Assembly (NCBI GenBank): GCA_020024185.1
Contig: JAHHUD010000006.1
Location: forward strand, 1-38,968
Length of the DNA stretch: 38,968 nucleotides
From: Oscillospiraceae bacterium
Lineage (GTDB): Bacteria > Bacillota > Clostridia > Oscillospirales > Ruminococcaceae
Direction: 5' to 3'
Shown here: piece after piece, positions 25,348 through 33,500 of the stretch
How positions within the stretch are numbered: the first letter of the stretch is position 1
Layout of the letters: each line of letters begins with the position of its first letter
The notes under the pieces: model-generated
Database searches by the model: none
Seen by the model: only the letters and a program-made list of their open reading frames with translations
What the model was told of the DNA's origin: nothing
Position numbers and translations under genes: made by a program

Positions 25348-25920
25348 TTGGAAAGAATAATATATTCATCACTCAATAATATCGAATGGGACGCCCAAAG
25401 CGCTTTTAAATTGACAAATTATTATACTAATAAAGAAGAATGTATGATATTCACCTATTTAAAACAATATGTTCACAATAACAATTTAAAAATTTGCACA
25501 TATTGCTTTGAAAAAGACCCAAGCGGAAAACAAGATTTACAACTTTGTTTAAATCTTAATCCAGAAATCACCAAAAATTATATACACATAGAGTTTGGTA
25601 TTGACGGGATAAATTCCATTTTCATCATAAACGATAATGGTGATAAAAAAGAAATCTGTGACTTTTGTGATAAAATACAATATCACTCATTTAAAGCAAA
25701 TGACCAACAAGGATATTATTGGTGTGGTGAAATTACTGTTTCAAAAAATTTCATTAAAGAAATATTTGAAACAACAATTAAAGAAAAAAGCATAATTTCG
25801 TTAAATTTATACAAAGTATTCTCACAAATGTCTGATTATGCTTGTCTTTTTCCTGATGATAAAAATAACCTATTATCTAAAAAAGATTGTATGAAAGAAT
25901 TTGTGATATTAAATTATTAA
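25348..25920 (+). CDS. CBM9-like fold protein of unknown function
   Basis: 190 residues, no signal peptide or membrane helix. The order of features resembles CBM9-like/DOMON-type beta-sandwich proteins: a charged turn then LQLCLNLNPE, KNYIHIEFGIDG (compare the family's Y-F-N-F-E-F-N element), a WCGEITVSKNFIKEIF strand-helix, and NLYKVFSQMSDYACLFP near the C-terminus (compare N-F-Y-K-C and H-Y-x-S-W-x-P). Similarity is by pattern only. The start is TTG with GAGGT 8 nt upstream; no ATG fits. Being apparently cytosolic is odd for a carbohydrate-binding fold. It heads a three-gene plus-strand group ending in a RidA protein. Confidence 0.6.
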   Translation: MERIIYSSLNNIEWDAQSAFKLTNYYTNKEECMIFTYLKQYVHNNNLKICTYCFEKDPSGKQDLQLCLNLNPEITKNYIHIEFGIDGINSIFIINDNGDKKEICDFCDKIQYHSFKANDQQGYYWCGEITVSKNFIKEIFETTIKEKSIISLNLYKVFSQMSDYACLFPDDKNNLLSKKDCMKEFVILNY

Positions 25921-25942
25921 TCTTAAAAATGTGGAGGTTGTT

Positions 25943-26077
25943 ATGAAATTCTTTAAATTTATTGCAAAATTGGCAGTAGTTTTTTTAATTATTGGAACAA
26001 TTGTTAATCTTTACAAAAGAAAAACAAAGTCTGAATATATCACTTTTGAAGATGGTAATGACCTTGACCTTTACTAA
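25943..26077 (+). CDS. Small single-span membrane protein, 44 residues
   Basis: MKFFKFIAKLAVVFLIIGTI opens the protein: a membrane helix at about 7-24, then a basic patch KRKTK and an acidic C-terminus FEDGNDLDLY. GTGGAGG lies 6 nt before the ATG, 22 nt after the previous stop. The strong ribosome-binding site and compact spacing support a real gene. No family is recognised. The basic side should be cytoplasmic by the positive-inside rule. Confidence 0.65.
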   Translation: MKFFKFIAKLAVVFLIIGTIVNLYKRKTKSEYITFEDGNDLDLY

Positions 26078-26109
26078 TTTTTATAAACTAGATATATTCG
26101 GAGGTTCTA

Positions 26110-26463
26110 ATGTCTATACGAAGATTTGAAAGCAACGGAAGATACTCAAATGTCGTTGAACATAATGGTGTTTTATACCTTACCGGTCAGTTATGTTCAA
26201 ATCCTGCTGGAGATATAAAACAACAAACTAAAGAAGTTTTAGAAAAAATTGATACAATACTTGAACGATACGCAAGTGATAAACACCATATACTTTCTGC
26301 TTCTATTTTTTTAAAAGATATGAGTATGTTCAGAGAAATGAATTCTGTTTGGGACTCTTGGGTTAGCCAGGATAATGAACCTGCACGTCTTTGTGTGGAA
26401 GCTGCATTGGCATCCCCTGCTTTTCTTGTAGAAATCAGTGTTACTGCTGCCGTTATACATTAA
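26110..26463 (+). CDS. RidA/YjgF/RutC-family protein
   Basis: 117 residues. It has the Rid fold: VVEHNGVLYLTGQL, a helix with KEVLEKIDTILERYASDKHHIL, the strand SASIFLKDM, and PARLCVEAALASPAFLVEISVTA. R93 and E108 correspond to the arginine and glutamate that bind the imine substrate in active RidA enzymes, so 2-imino acid deaminase activity is plausible. Substrate and subgroup are not certain. GGAGG precedes the ATG; it ends a small operon and is followed by a strong hairpin. Confidence 0.88.
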   Translation: MSIRRFESNGRYSNVVEHNGVLYLTGQLCSNPAGDIKQQTKEVLEKIDTILERYASDKHHILSASIFLKDMSMFREMNSVWDSWVSQDNEPARLCVEAALASPAFLVEISVTAAVIH

Positions 26464-26471
26464 TACATAAT

Positions 26472-26511
26472 AAAGGTTATATGTTTAAAACAAACATATA
26501 ACCTTTTATTT
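26472..26511. terminator. Terminator between convergent genes
   Basis: Perfect 15-bp stem AAAGGTTATATGTTT with its complement, 5-nt loop, followed on the plus strand by TTATTTTTATTG. It ends the ridA transcript and, with a poorer T-run, may also stop the minus-strand gene that ends at 26512. Confidence 0.85.
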
Positions 26512-27168
26512 TTATTGTTTAAAATTAATTTTTTGTATAATGCCCACTATCTGCCCTGATATAGTAACAGTTATAAGAGAATAAATTATCTTATTCAATG
26601 GAATATAACTTAAAGACAAACCAAGTACCACTATGTCACAAAGCATGTACGCCCATTGAATATCAATATTAATTACTTTTGAAATGCTCATAGCCAAAGC
26701 ATCATCTCCACCAGGTGCACCACCGATTTTAACACACAACCCAGCACTTATACCCACAAATAAAGCACCAATAATTGCTGCAACAAATGGCATTTTAGCC
26801 AGTTGTGGAAATAATGGGTCAAACATTTCAAATACTCTATATGATATAGAAAAACCAGCTGAAGCTATAAATGAATAAAATATAAATTTTTTACCTAACA
26901 ACTTCCAGCCAAGTATATAGCATATAGTATTTAAAATAAATCCGGATGTTGCAGGCGATATTTTAAACCAATACTCCAAAAATAAAGTTAACCCCAGCAC
27001 ACCGCCTTCTGTAACACCGGAAATTGAATGCACATTATATAACCCAAAAGCAAGCATAGAACTACTTAATACAGCTATTATACAGTAGCTTGCCTTTATT
27101 CCTTTCGGGATAAAATATGATAACAAATTTTTATTTTTAATAGCTTCTATTTTACTATGTTCAGACAT
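26512..27168 (-). CDS. YitT-family (DUF161) membrane protein
   Basis: 218 residues with about five to six membrane helices. The repeated motifs ISGVTEGGVLGLTLF (about 49-63) and KIGGAPGGDDALAMSISKV (about 146-165) are the paired glycine motifs of YitT proteins. The C-terminal cytoplasmic DUF2179 domain of most family members is missing; the protein stops after the last helix at KINFKQ. Function is unknown, and a transporter role is often assumed. It stands alone, with its own promoter. Confidence 0.82.
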   Translation of the reverse strand: MSEHSKIEAIKNKNLLSYFIPKGIKASYCIIAVLSSSMLAFGLYNVHSISGVTEGGVLGLTLFLEYWFKISPATSGFILNTICYILGWKLLGKKFIFYSFIASAGFSISYRVFEMFDPLFPQLAKMPFVAAIIGALFVGISAGLCVKIGGAPGGDDALAMSISKVINIDIQWAYMLCDIVVLGLSLSYIPLNKIIYSLITVTISGQIVGIIQKINFKQ

Positions 27169-27225
27169 TTTTAATAAGTCCTCTCTTTAACTTTTTTGTT
27201 CTATTTATGAATTTTTCAAATTTGT

Positions 27226-27254
27226 GTAATAAAAGCTCCAAAATTTAATATCAA
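27226..27254 (-). promoter_or_regulatory. Candidate promoter of the YitT-like gene
   Basis: TTGATA, 17 nt, TATTAC on the minus strand; start near 27219, leader about 51 nt. The -10 box is weak. Confidence 0.4.
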
Positions 27255-27342
27255 TACCAATTTTATAAATAAAATTCAAGTAATATTAAATACAGTCTAC
27301 GTTAAATTATAGATATTGATTATATTTTGTAAAGTTTATAAT

Positions 27343-27378
27343 ATAAACAAAAAAACCACCGATAATTCGGTGGTTTTA
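27343..27378 (-). terminator. Terminator of tRNA-Pro
   Basis: Stem AAACCACCGA / TCGGTGGTTT with 4-nt loop, followed by a long T-run on the minus strand. It starts directly after the tRNA 3' end. Confidence 0.88.
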
Positions 27379-27379
27379 G

Positions 27380-27456
27380 TGGTCGGGATGACAGGATTCG
27401 AACCTGCGGCATCCTGGTCCCAAACCAGGCGCTCTACCAAACTGAGCCACATCCCG
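27380..27456 (-). tRNA. tRNA-Pro(TGG)
   Basis: 77 nt including an encoded CCA. Acceptor stem CGGGATG / CATCCCG, D-arm GGCTCAGTTTGGTAGAGC, anticodon arm CCTGG-TTTGGGA-CCAGG with anticodon TGG, and T-arm with GGTTCGAATCC. All four stems pair. It is a single-gene unit with its own promoter and terminator. Confidence 0.97.
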
Positions 27457-27483
27457 TTGTTGACTTCCTCAGCAACGAAGACT

Positions 27484-27512
27484 ATTATATAGCATAAACT
27501 ATCATTTGTCAA
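27484..27512 (-). promoter_or_regulatory. Consensus promoter of tRNA-Pro
   Basis: Perfect TTGACA and TATAAT with 17-nt spacing on the minus strand; transcription should begin near 27477, about 20 nt before the mature tRNA. Confidence 0.88.
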
Positions 27513-27564
27513 CACTTTTTTAAATATTTTTTTAAAAAATTTGTAAATATAATTTTATTAACTT

Positions 27565-28062
27565 TTAAATTATATTAAGTATATTTAATAATGTAAATTG
27601 GCTTATATTTTGCTTTTCAAAAGTTAAAAGCCATTCTTTATTCCCTGCTCCTCCAGCTGAATAACTTCCTAAACTTTTATTTTTAGGCAAAATTCTGTGG
27701 CATGGCAAAACTATAACAAAAGGATTTCTTCTCATAATACTTCCAACTGCTCTATAAGCCTTGCTATTTCCAGACAATTTTGCTAATTCTCCATATGTTG
27801 TTGTTGAGCCATAAGAAACTTTAGAAAGATTATAAAGCACTGTTTTAGTAAATTCCGTTCCTTTTATATCCAAAGGCAAAACAAAATCTGTTCTTTTTCC
27901 ATCAAAATATTCAGTAATCTGTTTTATTGCCATATCTAAAATAGGTGTAGTTTTTTGTTCTTTAAAATCAAATTTCTCAACATATTTTATTTCTGTAATC
28001 ATTTCATTTTCTTCGGTAATTCTTAAAAAACCGATAGGAGTTTTCATAACAAAACTGTTCAA
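27565..28062 (-). CDS. ogt: Methylated-DNA--protein-cysteine methyltransferase
   Basis: 165 residues. The active-site motif is VLPCHRI with acceptor C121; the helix-turn-helix part has YGELAKLSGNSKAYRAVGSIMRRNP, including the RAVG arginine finger (104-107). It repairs O6-methylguanine by a suicide alkyl transfer. A short hydrophobic tail (about residues 154-165) extends beyond the usual end. TTG at 28062 is chosen as start: AGAGGT lies 6 nt upstream, while the ATG at codon 6 is over 20 nt from that site. Confidence 0.93.
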   Translation of the reverse strand: MNSFVMKTPIGFLRITEENEMITEIKYVEKFDFKEQKTTPILDMAIKQITEYFDGKRTDFVLPLDIKGTEFTKTVLYNLSKVSYGSTTTYGELAKLSGNSKAYRAVGSIMRRNPFVIVLPCHRILPKNKSLGSYSAGGAGNKEWLLTFEKQNISQFTLLNILNII

Positions 28063-28100
28063 ATCATTACCTCTTATACAAATACTGTATACTTATAACA

Positions 28101-28134
28101 AAAGACCTTCGGAAAGTTAAAACCGAAAGTCTTT
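28101..28134 (-). terminator. Terminator of the ftsEX operon
   Basis: Minus-strand stem AAAGACTTTCGG / CCGAAGGTCTTT (one G-U pair) with a 10-nt loop, then TTGTTATAAG. It lies just past the stop of the S41-like gene. Confidence 0.8.
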
Positions 28135-28141
28135 ATATTTA

Positions 28142-29341
28142 TTATTGAAATGAAGCCATATTTTGTGCAACTTCAATTGCCCTTCTTATTTGAGGGTCAG
28201 TTTCAATTGTCAAATCGTAGAAATTAAGTTCTTGGTCTAATGATAAAGTTTTTTCATAGTCAGGTAATAAACCAACGCCATGATAGTCAGGTGTAGAAAC
28301 CGGTACAAGTCTTGCTGTTGTAATTTCAACACCAGAGCCATCAGACAATCTATAAAGTGTCTGTATAGTGCATTTTCCCATTGTTTTTGTACCAACAAGT
28401 TTTGCACCAGAAATATCTTTAAGAATAACAGCAAACATTTCAGCAGCATAGCCTGTCGTATCATTTACAATAATTGAAACAGGTTGAGAAACACTTTCTT
28501 TATCTGATGTGTAAAGAACTTTTTTAGAATCATCAATATATTGTGCAAACATTGTTGTGCCTTCTTTTGCAAAAATATCTGCAACTTCTGATGCATACTG
28601 AAATTCTTTACTTTGGTTGAAACGCAAATCTATTACAAAACTTGTAGCACCTTGTGAAATAAGGTTTTTAACTGCATAATCAACTTCACCTGCTGTTTTA
28701 TCAGCAAAAGTTGATATTTTAATATAACCAACTGTACCTTCTATTGTATATGAAATAGTAGGCAAATCATAAATGGAGAATGTCAACTGTGCAGATTTTT
28801 CTTCACCATCACGCAAATAGTTGATTTTTATTCCAACACCTTCTGAGCCTTTAAGCATCTCAGAAATCTTTTCTGTATTAAATGAAACAACAGGAGTATC
28901 ATTTATATGCGTAATCATATCTCCTTTAACTATTTCAGCAATATTTGCAGGAGAACCGTCATCAACTTTTACAATTTTAAAATATCCACTAACATCTTTT
29001 TGGACTTCTAGTCCTATGCCTATAAGTTTACCTTTAGAAAGATTTTGCAAAGCTGTAACTTCACTTGCTCTGTAATATCTTGCCTCTGAATCTCCAAGAG
29101 CATTAACATATCCAGATGATAAACCATCTAAAACAGTTCTATCATCAATTGTTGTGTAATAGTGTTGTCTTACAACTTGGTCAACTTCAGCAAGCTTTGA
29201 ATACATAGTTTCTTTCTCATTAACATTAGAAACTTTTTTTTCAAAAAGGCGTGCTGATAATATCATCGTAAGACAAAAGGTAACAGTTATAGCAATAAAT
29301 ATAAAACTAAGCGCTGTACCAAATGTAATTTTCTTTCTCAT
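28142..29341 (-). CDS. S41-family protein lacking the catalytic serine (probable pseudopeptidase)
   Basis: 399 residues: N-terminal membrane anchor (about 8-30), a helical segment, a PDZ domain (about 95-185, with GIGLEVQKDVSGYFKIVKV), and an S41 core. In active C-terminal processing peptidases the core has N-x-x-[ST]-A-S-A-S/A-E with the nucleophile three residues before Glu, and a Lys 25 residues later. Here the segment is NDTTGYAAEMF: Y298 replaces the Ser, while K323 and Q327 are present with correct spacing. The D-L-R-x-N-x-G-G loop is also degenerate (DLRFNQSKEF). A protease-dead scaffold is therefore likely. It is the last gene of the ftsE-ftsX-M23 operon, 14 nt after the M23 gene. Confidence 0.88.
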   Translation of the reverse strand: MRKKITFGTALSFIFIAITVTFCLTMILSARLFEKKVSNVNEKETMYSKLAEVDQVVRQHYYTTIDDRTVLDGLSSGYVNALGDSEARYYRASEVTALQNLSKGKLIGIGLEVQKDVSGYFKIVKVDDGSPANIAEIVKGDMITHINDTPVVSFNTEKISEMLKGSEGVGIKINYLRDGEEKSAQLTFSIYDLPTISYTIEGTVGYIKISTFADKTAGEVDYAVKNLISQGATSFVIDLRFNQSKEFQYASEVADIFAKEGTTMFAQYIDDSKKVLYTSDKESVSQPVSIIVNDTTGYAAEMFAVILKDISGAKLVGTKTMGKCTIQTLYRLSDGSGVEITTARLVPVSTPDYHGVGLLPDYEKTLSLDQELNFYDLTIETDPQIRRAIEVAQNMASFQ

Positions 29342-29355
29342 AAATATCCCTTACT

Positions 29356-30501
29356 TTAATGATTTTTGATATATGGGTATGGGTCAACTGTTGAATTATT
29401 CTGTCTTATTTCAAAATGCAAATGGTTACCAGTTGACATACCTGTAGTACCAACATATGCGATAACTTGTCCTTGTGCAACATAATCTCCTTCTTTAACT
29501 GCAAGGCTGGAGCAGTGCGCATATAAAGTTTTTTTATTGCCACCATGGTCAACTATAACACGATTTCCATAACCTGTGGAGCCATATTTTGCTACTGTAA
29601 CAATACCGCTGTTAGACGCAAGAATTGGTGTTCCACCTGGTGCAGGAATATCAATACCAGTATGAAATTCTCTGTAACCAAATATTGTTCTATATCCATA
29701 AGGAGATGAAACACGTCTATTATTAGGAAGTGGCCAAATAAATTCACCACCAACAAATTCTCCCATACCACCATTTTGCTGGAATTCTTTTTCAAGCTCT
29801 GCAGCTGCTGCATCTCTGGCTGCTTTTGCATCTGCATAGGCAGACTTAGCTGCTTCTTCTTGTGCTGCAGAGTCTGATAATTCACCATTTACTTTTTTCA
29901 AAAGGTTAGCAAGTTCATTCTGCTTTAATTCCTGTTTTGCTTTTTTACTTTCAAGATCGCTAAGTTCTTGTTTAATTTCTGCTTCAACTTTCTCTATTGC
30001 TTTTTTTTCTTCATCAAGTTTCTGAAGTAAAGCAGTATCAGCTTTTGAAATATTTTGTAAAGTGTTTACAGATGTCAACATTTCGGAAAAAGTGTTTACA
30101 GCAAGCGCTGTTGCCATTACACTTCCGTTTCTGCGTATGTACATAGCTTTTAATTTACTTTTAAAAAGCTCGTCTGTTTCCTGTATATCCACTTTTTTTT
30201 CTTCAAGCTCAACTTGTTTTTGTTTAAGTTTTTCAGATGTAACTGATATGTCCTGATTTAAAGAAGAAAGTTGATTTTTAACAAGCCCTATTTGAGTTTG
30301 AGTATTTTTCTTTTCTTCTTTTTGTTTTTTAATGCTATTCTTTATTGAATCAAGTTCTTTTTCTATTCTGTCAAGTTCAGCTTGAGCTTTGTTATAATCT
30401 TCCTGTGCAGTTGCAAAAACTGTAATTGGCAAAGCCACTGAAACAAGCATAATAGCTGTCAATAAAATAGACTTCATAGTCGTATTATTTCTTTTTTTCA
30501 T
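29356..30501 (-). CDS. Secreted coiled-coil M23 peptidase (PcsB/EnvC-like)
   Basis: 381 residues: signal peptide (about 1-31), a long coiled coil (about 33-240, rich in K, E and Q), and a LytM/M23 domain (about 255-378). The metal and catalytic residues are intact: H280 and D284 in HTGID, H329 in YAH, and H360-L-H362. It should cleave peptidoglycan cross-bridges or stem peptides. Proteins of this design are activated by FtsEX in division (PcsB in streptococci, EnvC-type in others), and here the gene follows ftsX by 21 nt. Confidence 0.93.
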   Translation of the reverse strand: MKKRNNTTMKSILLTAIMLVSVALPITVFATAQEDYNKAQAELDRIEKELDSIKNSIKKQKEEKKNTQTQIGLVKNQLSSLNQDISVTSEKLKQKQVELEEKKVDIQETDELFKSKLKAMYIRRNGSVMATALAVNTFSEMLTSVNTLQNISKADTALLQKLDEEKKAIEKVEAEIKQELSDLESKKAKQELKQNELANLLKKVNGELSDSAAQEEAAKSAYADAKAARDAAAAELEKEFQQNGGMGEFVGGEFIWPLPNNRRVSSPYGYRTIFGYREFHTGIDIPAPGGTPILASNSGIVTVAKYGSTGYGNRVIVDHGGNKKTLYAHCSSLAVKEGDYVAQGQVIAYVGTTGMSTGNHLHFEIRQNNSTVDPYPYIKNH

Positions 30502-30522
30502 ACAAAATCACCATTATAACAA

Positions 30523-31431
30523 TTAAACTTTTAAATGTCTTCTCATTGAAATTGCACTGCCAACTGTTCCAATAAACCAACCAAAACCAAGAAAAACAGC
30601 CAACATATAAGGCCATATAACTTGATATGGTATAAGTGCATCAGACACTGTAGCAATCCAGCCAGTTGCTGATGTTTCGATATATTGAATTAGATAATAA
30701 TATCCACCACTTAATATTAAAAATGTTGTAAGTGCCGCAATTGTTCCTATAATAACACCTTCAACTATAAAAGGAAGACGTATAAAACCATTTGTTGCTC
30801 CAACAAATTTCATAATATTAATTTCTTTTCTTCTTGCAAAAACAGTAAGTCTTATTGTATTTGCGATAACAACAATACTTACAAATACAAGTATCGCCAA
30901 AATGCTTATGCCACCATAATATGTAGCATTCTTAATTGTAATAAGAACACCAACAAGTTCTGTTGGAGTGCTTATAAGCTCAACACCTTCTAATGCTGCA
31001 AGTTGGTCTGATGTAGATTGAATTAAATTCAAATCTTTAACTTTGCAACGGAATGATGCCGGTAATGGATTATTTTCACCTCTGTATGATTCAAGCAAGT
31101 CACCGTATTCACCAAGATAACCCATTTGTTCATTCAAAGCGTCTTCTTTTGAGATATAATCGTAAGATGCTATATTATTATTGCTTTTTATAAAATTTGC
31201 AACACCGTCAACTTGTTCTTGAGATGCATCATCATATAAGAAAACAACAACTTCATTTTGGTCTCCCAAAAACTTTGCAAAACTGTTTATATTTAATGCA
31301 AGAAGCCCACAAACTCCAACAATAATAAGACAAGATAATACAACACCAATTGAAGCAATGCTCATAACTCTATTTTCTTTAAAGTTTGAACCACCTTGTT
31401 TAACAAGATATGTAAAATTAGACAACTTCAT
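30523..31431 (-). CDS. ftsX: Cell division protein FtsX
   Basis: 302 residues, four membrane helices (about 22-46, 178-200, 223-245 and 272-295) and a large extracellular loop between the first two (about 50-175) that in the family touches the hydrolase partner. VKQGGSNFKENRVMSIASIGVV at the start and FARRKEINIMKFVGATNGFIRLPFIVEG after helix 2 are typical. FtsX signals to the M23 protein encoded next. Its ATG shares one base with the ftsE stop. Confidence 0.95.
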   Translation of the reverse strand: MKLSNFTYLVKQGGSNFKENRVMSIASIGVVLSCLIIVGVCGLLALNINSFAKFLGDQNEVVVFLYDDASQEQVDGVANFIKSNNNIASYDYISKEDALNEQMGYLGEYGDLLESYRGENNPLPASFRCKVKDLNLIQSTSDQLAALEGVELISTPTELVGVLITIKNATYYGGISILAILVFVSIVVIANTIRLTVFARRKEINIMKFVGATNGFIRLPFIVEGVIIGTIAALTTFLILSGGYYYLIQYIETSATGWIATVSDALIPYQVIWPYMLAVFLGFGWFIGTVGSAISMRRHLKV

Positions 31432-32114
31432 TAAAATCTCACCGCCTTTGCCATGGCAGTATCAAGAACAATAGTACCATCTTTTATTTCAATTATTCTC
31501 TTTGCATAAGTATGAGCAAGTTCGTGTTCATGTGTAACAACAACAACTGTTGTGCCAACAGAATTTATTGCTTTTAAAAGTTCCATAATTTCAATTGAAA
31601 GCTCTGGGTCAATATTACCGGTAGGTTCATCGGCAATAACAAGTTCCGGGCTGTGCACAAGTGCTCTTGCAAGAGCAACACGCTGTTGTTCTCCCCCAGA
31701 AAGCTGTGTTGGAAATTTCTTTGCCTTATCTGTAAGTCCAACCAAATTAAGTATGTATGGAACTCTTTTTTTAATATCTTTTTCCCCGATATTTGTAACA
31801 CGCATTGCAAAAGCAATATTTTCATATACAGTCATTGTAGGAATAAGCCTAAAGTCTTGGAAAACAACACCAAGAGTGCGTCTCATATATGGAATATCTC
31901 TTTGTTTAATCTTTGAGAGATTATAACCATTAACTATAACTTCTCCCTTATCAGCTGCTTCTTCACGAAGCATGAGTTTTAAAAAAGTACTTTTTCCTGC
32001 ACCAGAAGGGCCCAATACAAAAACAAACTCGCCTTTATCTATATGCAATGATATACCTTTTAGAGCTGTTATATCCGGTTTATATGTTTTTGTGACATTT
32101 TTAAAATCAATCAT
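31431..32114 (-). CDS. ftsE: Cell division ATP-binding protein FtsE
   Basis: 227 residues. Walker A GPSGAGKST (35-43), signature LSGGEQQR (138-145), Walker B LVIADEP (158-164) and the switch His in VVTHEHE. FtsE powers conformational change in FtsX at the septum. It is first in the operon ftsE-ftsX-M23-S41. A TATAGT at about 11 nt before the transcription start region could be its -10 box, but the -35 is weak; the promoter would overlap the terminator of the upstream regulator gene. Confidence 0.96.
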   Translation of the reverse strand: MIDFKNVTKTYKPDITALKGISLHIDKGEFVFVLGPSGAGKSTFLKLMLREEAADKGEVIVNGYNLSKIKQRDIPYMRRTLGVVFQDFRLIPTMTVYENIAFAMRVTNIGEKDIKKRVPYILNLVGLTDKAKKFPTQLSGGEQQRVALARALVHSPELVIADEPTGNIDPELSIEIMELLKAINSVGTTVVVVTHEHELAHTYAKRIIEIKDGTIVLDTAMAKAVRF

Positions 32115-32144
32115 TTATAATTATCCTCTTACTATACACAACAC

Positions 32145-32190
32145 AAAATCGCCCTTAAAAATCTTTTGAAAGAATATTAAGAGCGATTTT
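32145..32190 (-). terminator. Terminator of the CdaR-type regulator gene
   Basis: 14-bp stem AAAATCGCTCTTAA / TTAAGGGCGATTTT (one G-U pair) with an 18-nt loop, followed by TGTGTTG. It overlaps the region expected to hold the ftsE promoter. Confidence 0.75.
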
Positions 32191-32194
32191 TAGC

Positions 32195-33280
32195 TTAAAA
32201 TCTATCTTGACTTGATTGAAGATATTTTTTAACCATTAATGCAACTTTAAATACAATTGCATCATCAAACTCTCTCAAATCTAACCCTGTTATTTTTCTT
32301 ATTTTTTCAAGACGATAAACAAGGGTATTTCTGTGTACAAACAATCCTCTGGAAGTTTCACTTACATTTAGGTTGTTTTCAAAAAAGCTTTGAATTGTAA
32401 ATAAAGTTTCTTGGTCAAGACTTTCTATTGAACCCTGTTTAAAAACTTCTTTAAGAAACATTTCACACAGAGTTGTCGGTAATTGATAAATAAGTCTTGC
32501 GATACCAAGATGGTCATAACTAACAATACTTTTTTCTGTATCAAATACTTTTCCAACTTCAAGAGCAATCTGAGCTTCTTTAAAGCTATTTGCAAGATCT
32601 TTAATATTTATGATTGGTGTTCCTATACCAACTGTTGATTTAATATAATATTCAACATTAAGAGTATCAACAATTGAAGCAGCAAGTTTTTCAATATCTT
32701 TTGATTCAATACCTTTTTTAAGTTCTTTTATGAGAACTGTGTCTGTTTCACTTGTATTAAATACAAAATCTTTTTGCTTATCTGGGAACAAGTTTTGTAT
32801 AACATCAAAAGTTGACATATCTTTTTGTTGATTTACTCTTATTATCAGCACAACTCTTGGCACATCAGTCACAAAGTGCATTTCTCTTGCCTTGGCATAA
32901 ATATCCCCAGGCATGATGTTATCCATAACAACATTTTTTATAAAATTAAGTCTGTCAAATTTTTCATCATGGAACTGTTTTAAACTCTGCATAGAAATGC
33001 TGAGCATAGCAGCAAATTTCTCTGCTAAATCATCTGTGCCTTCCACAAAAACATAAAAATCATTGCGTTTATTGTTTGAAAATCCTTTAAAAGTGTAACC
33101 ACTACGAACAAAGCTTTGGCTGTTAGCCATTCTCTCTGCTTGTACACCATCTTTTATACTGTCAATTTGGCCAAGGTCACTGCAAGCGATTATAACGCCC
33201 ATTTCGTCAGTTACACCAACAACTCGACCTATTACATCTTTCATTTGGTATATAACGCTCTGAAACATCCTGTTAGACAT
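32195..33280 (-). CDS. CdaR/PucR-type transcriptional regulator
   Basis: 361 residues: an N-terminal sugar-diacid-recognition-like sensor (about 8-130), a middle GGDEF-like domain (about 135-285; VGIGTPIINIKDLANSFKEAQIALEVG), and a C-terminal PucR-type helix-turn-helix (about 299-355; ENNLNVSETSRGLFVHRNTL, then RKITGLDLREFDDA). Such proteins sense small carboxylates or related metabolites; the ligand here is unknown. No obvious sugar-diacid genes are adjacent. Repeats in its own promoter suggest autoregulation. Confidence 0.85.
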   Translation of the reverse strand: MSNRMFQSVIYQMKDVIGRVVGVTDEMGVIIACSDLGQIDSIKDGVQAERMANSQSFVRSGYTFKGFSNNKRNDFYVFVEGTDDLAEKFAAMLSISMQSLKQFHDEKFDRLNFIKNVVMDNIMPGDIYAKAREMHFVTDVPRVVLIIRVNQQKDMSTFDVIQNLFPDKQKDFVFNTSETDTVLIKELKKGIESKDIEKLAASIVDTLNVEYYIKSTVGIGTPIINIKDLANSFKEAQIALEVGKVFDTEKSIVSYDHLGIARLIYQLPTTLCEMFLKEVFKQGSIESLDQETLFTIQSFFENNLNVSETSRGLFVHRNTLVYRLEKIRKITGLDLREFDDAIVFKVALMVKKYLQSSQDRF

Positions 33281-33328
33281 AATTAACTCCTATATAAATT
33301 TCATTAAATTTTACTGTAATTTATTGTA

Positions 33329-33390
33329 ATTTTACACAATACTTCAAACTAAATCATTTATATTTTACACAATATTTTCATATAATGCAA
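33329..33390 (-). promoter_or_regulatory. Promoter with tandem 13-bp repeats before the CdaR-type gene
   Basis: On the minus strand TTGCAT (33390-33385), 17 nt, TAAAAT (33367-33362). The identical 13-mer TATTGTGTAAAAT occurs twice in direct orientation, at 33374-33362 (covering the -10 box) and 33341-33329 (just downstream), 33 bp apart, about three helical turns. A related AGTGTAAATT lies on the other strand near 33495. This arrangement is typical of an operator. Confidence 0.5.
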
Positions 33391-33500
33391 CATATTTTTA
33401 CAAAAAAATATCCCTTTTATGTGCAAAATGCAAAATGTCTATCAAAATGTCTTTTATAGTATAGACTAATGATGTGACAATTATTTTAACATAGTGTAAA

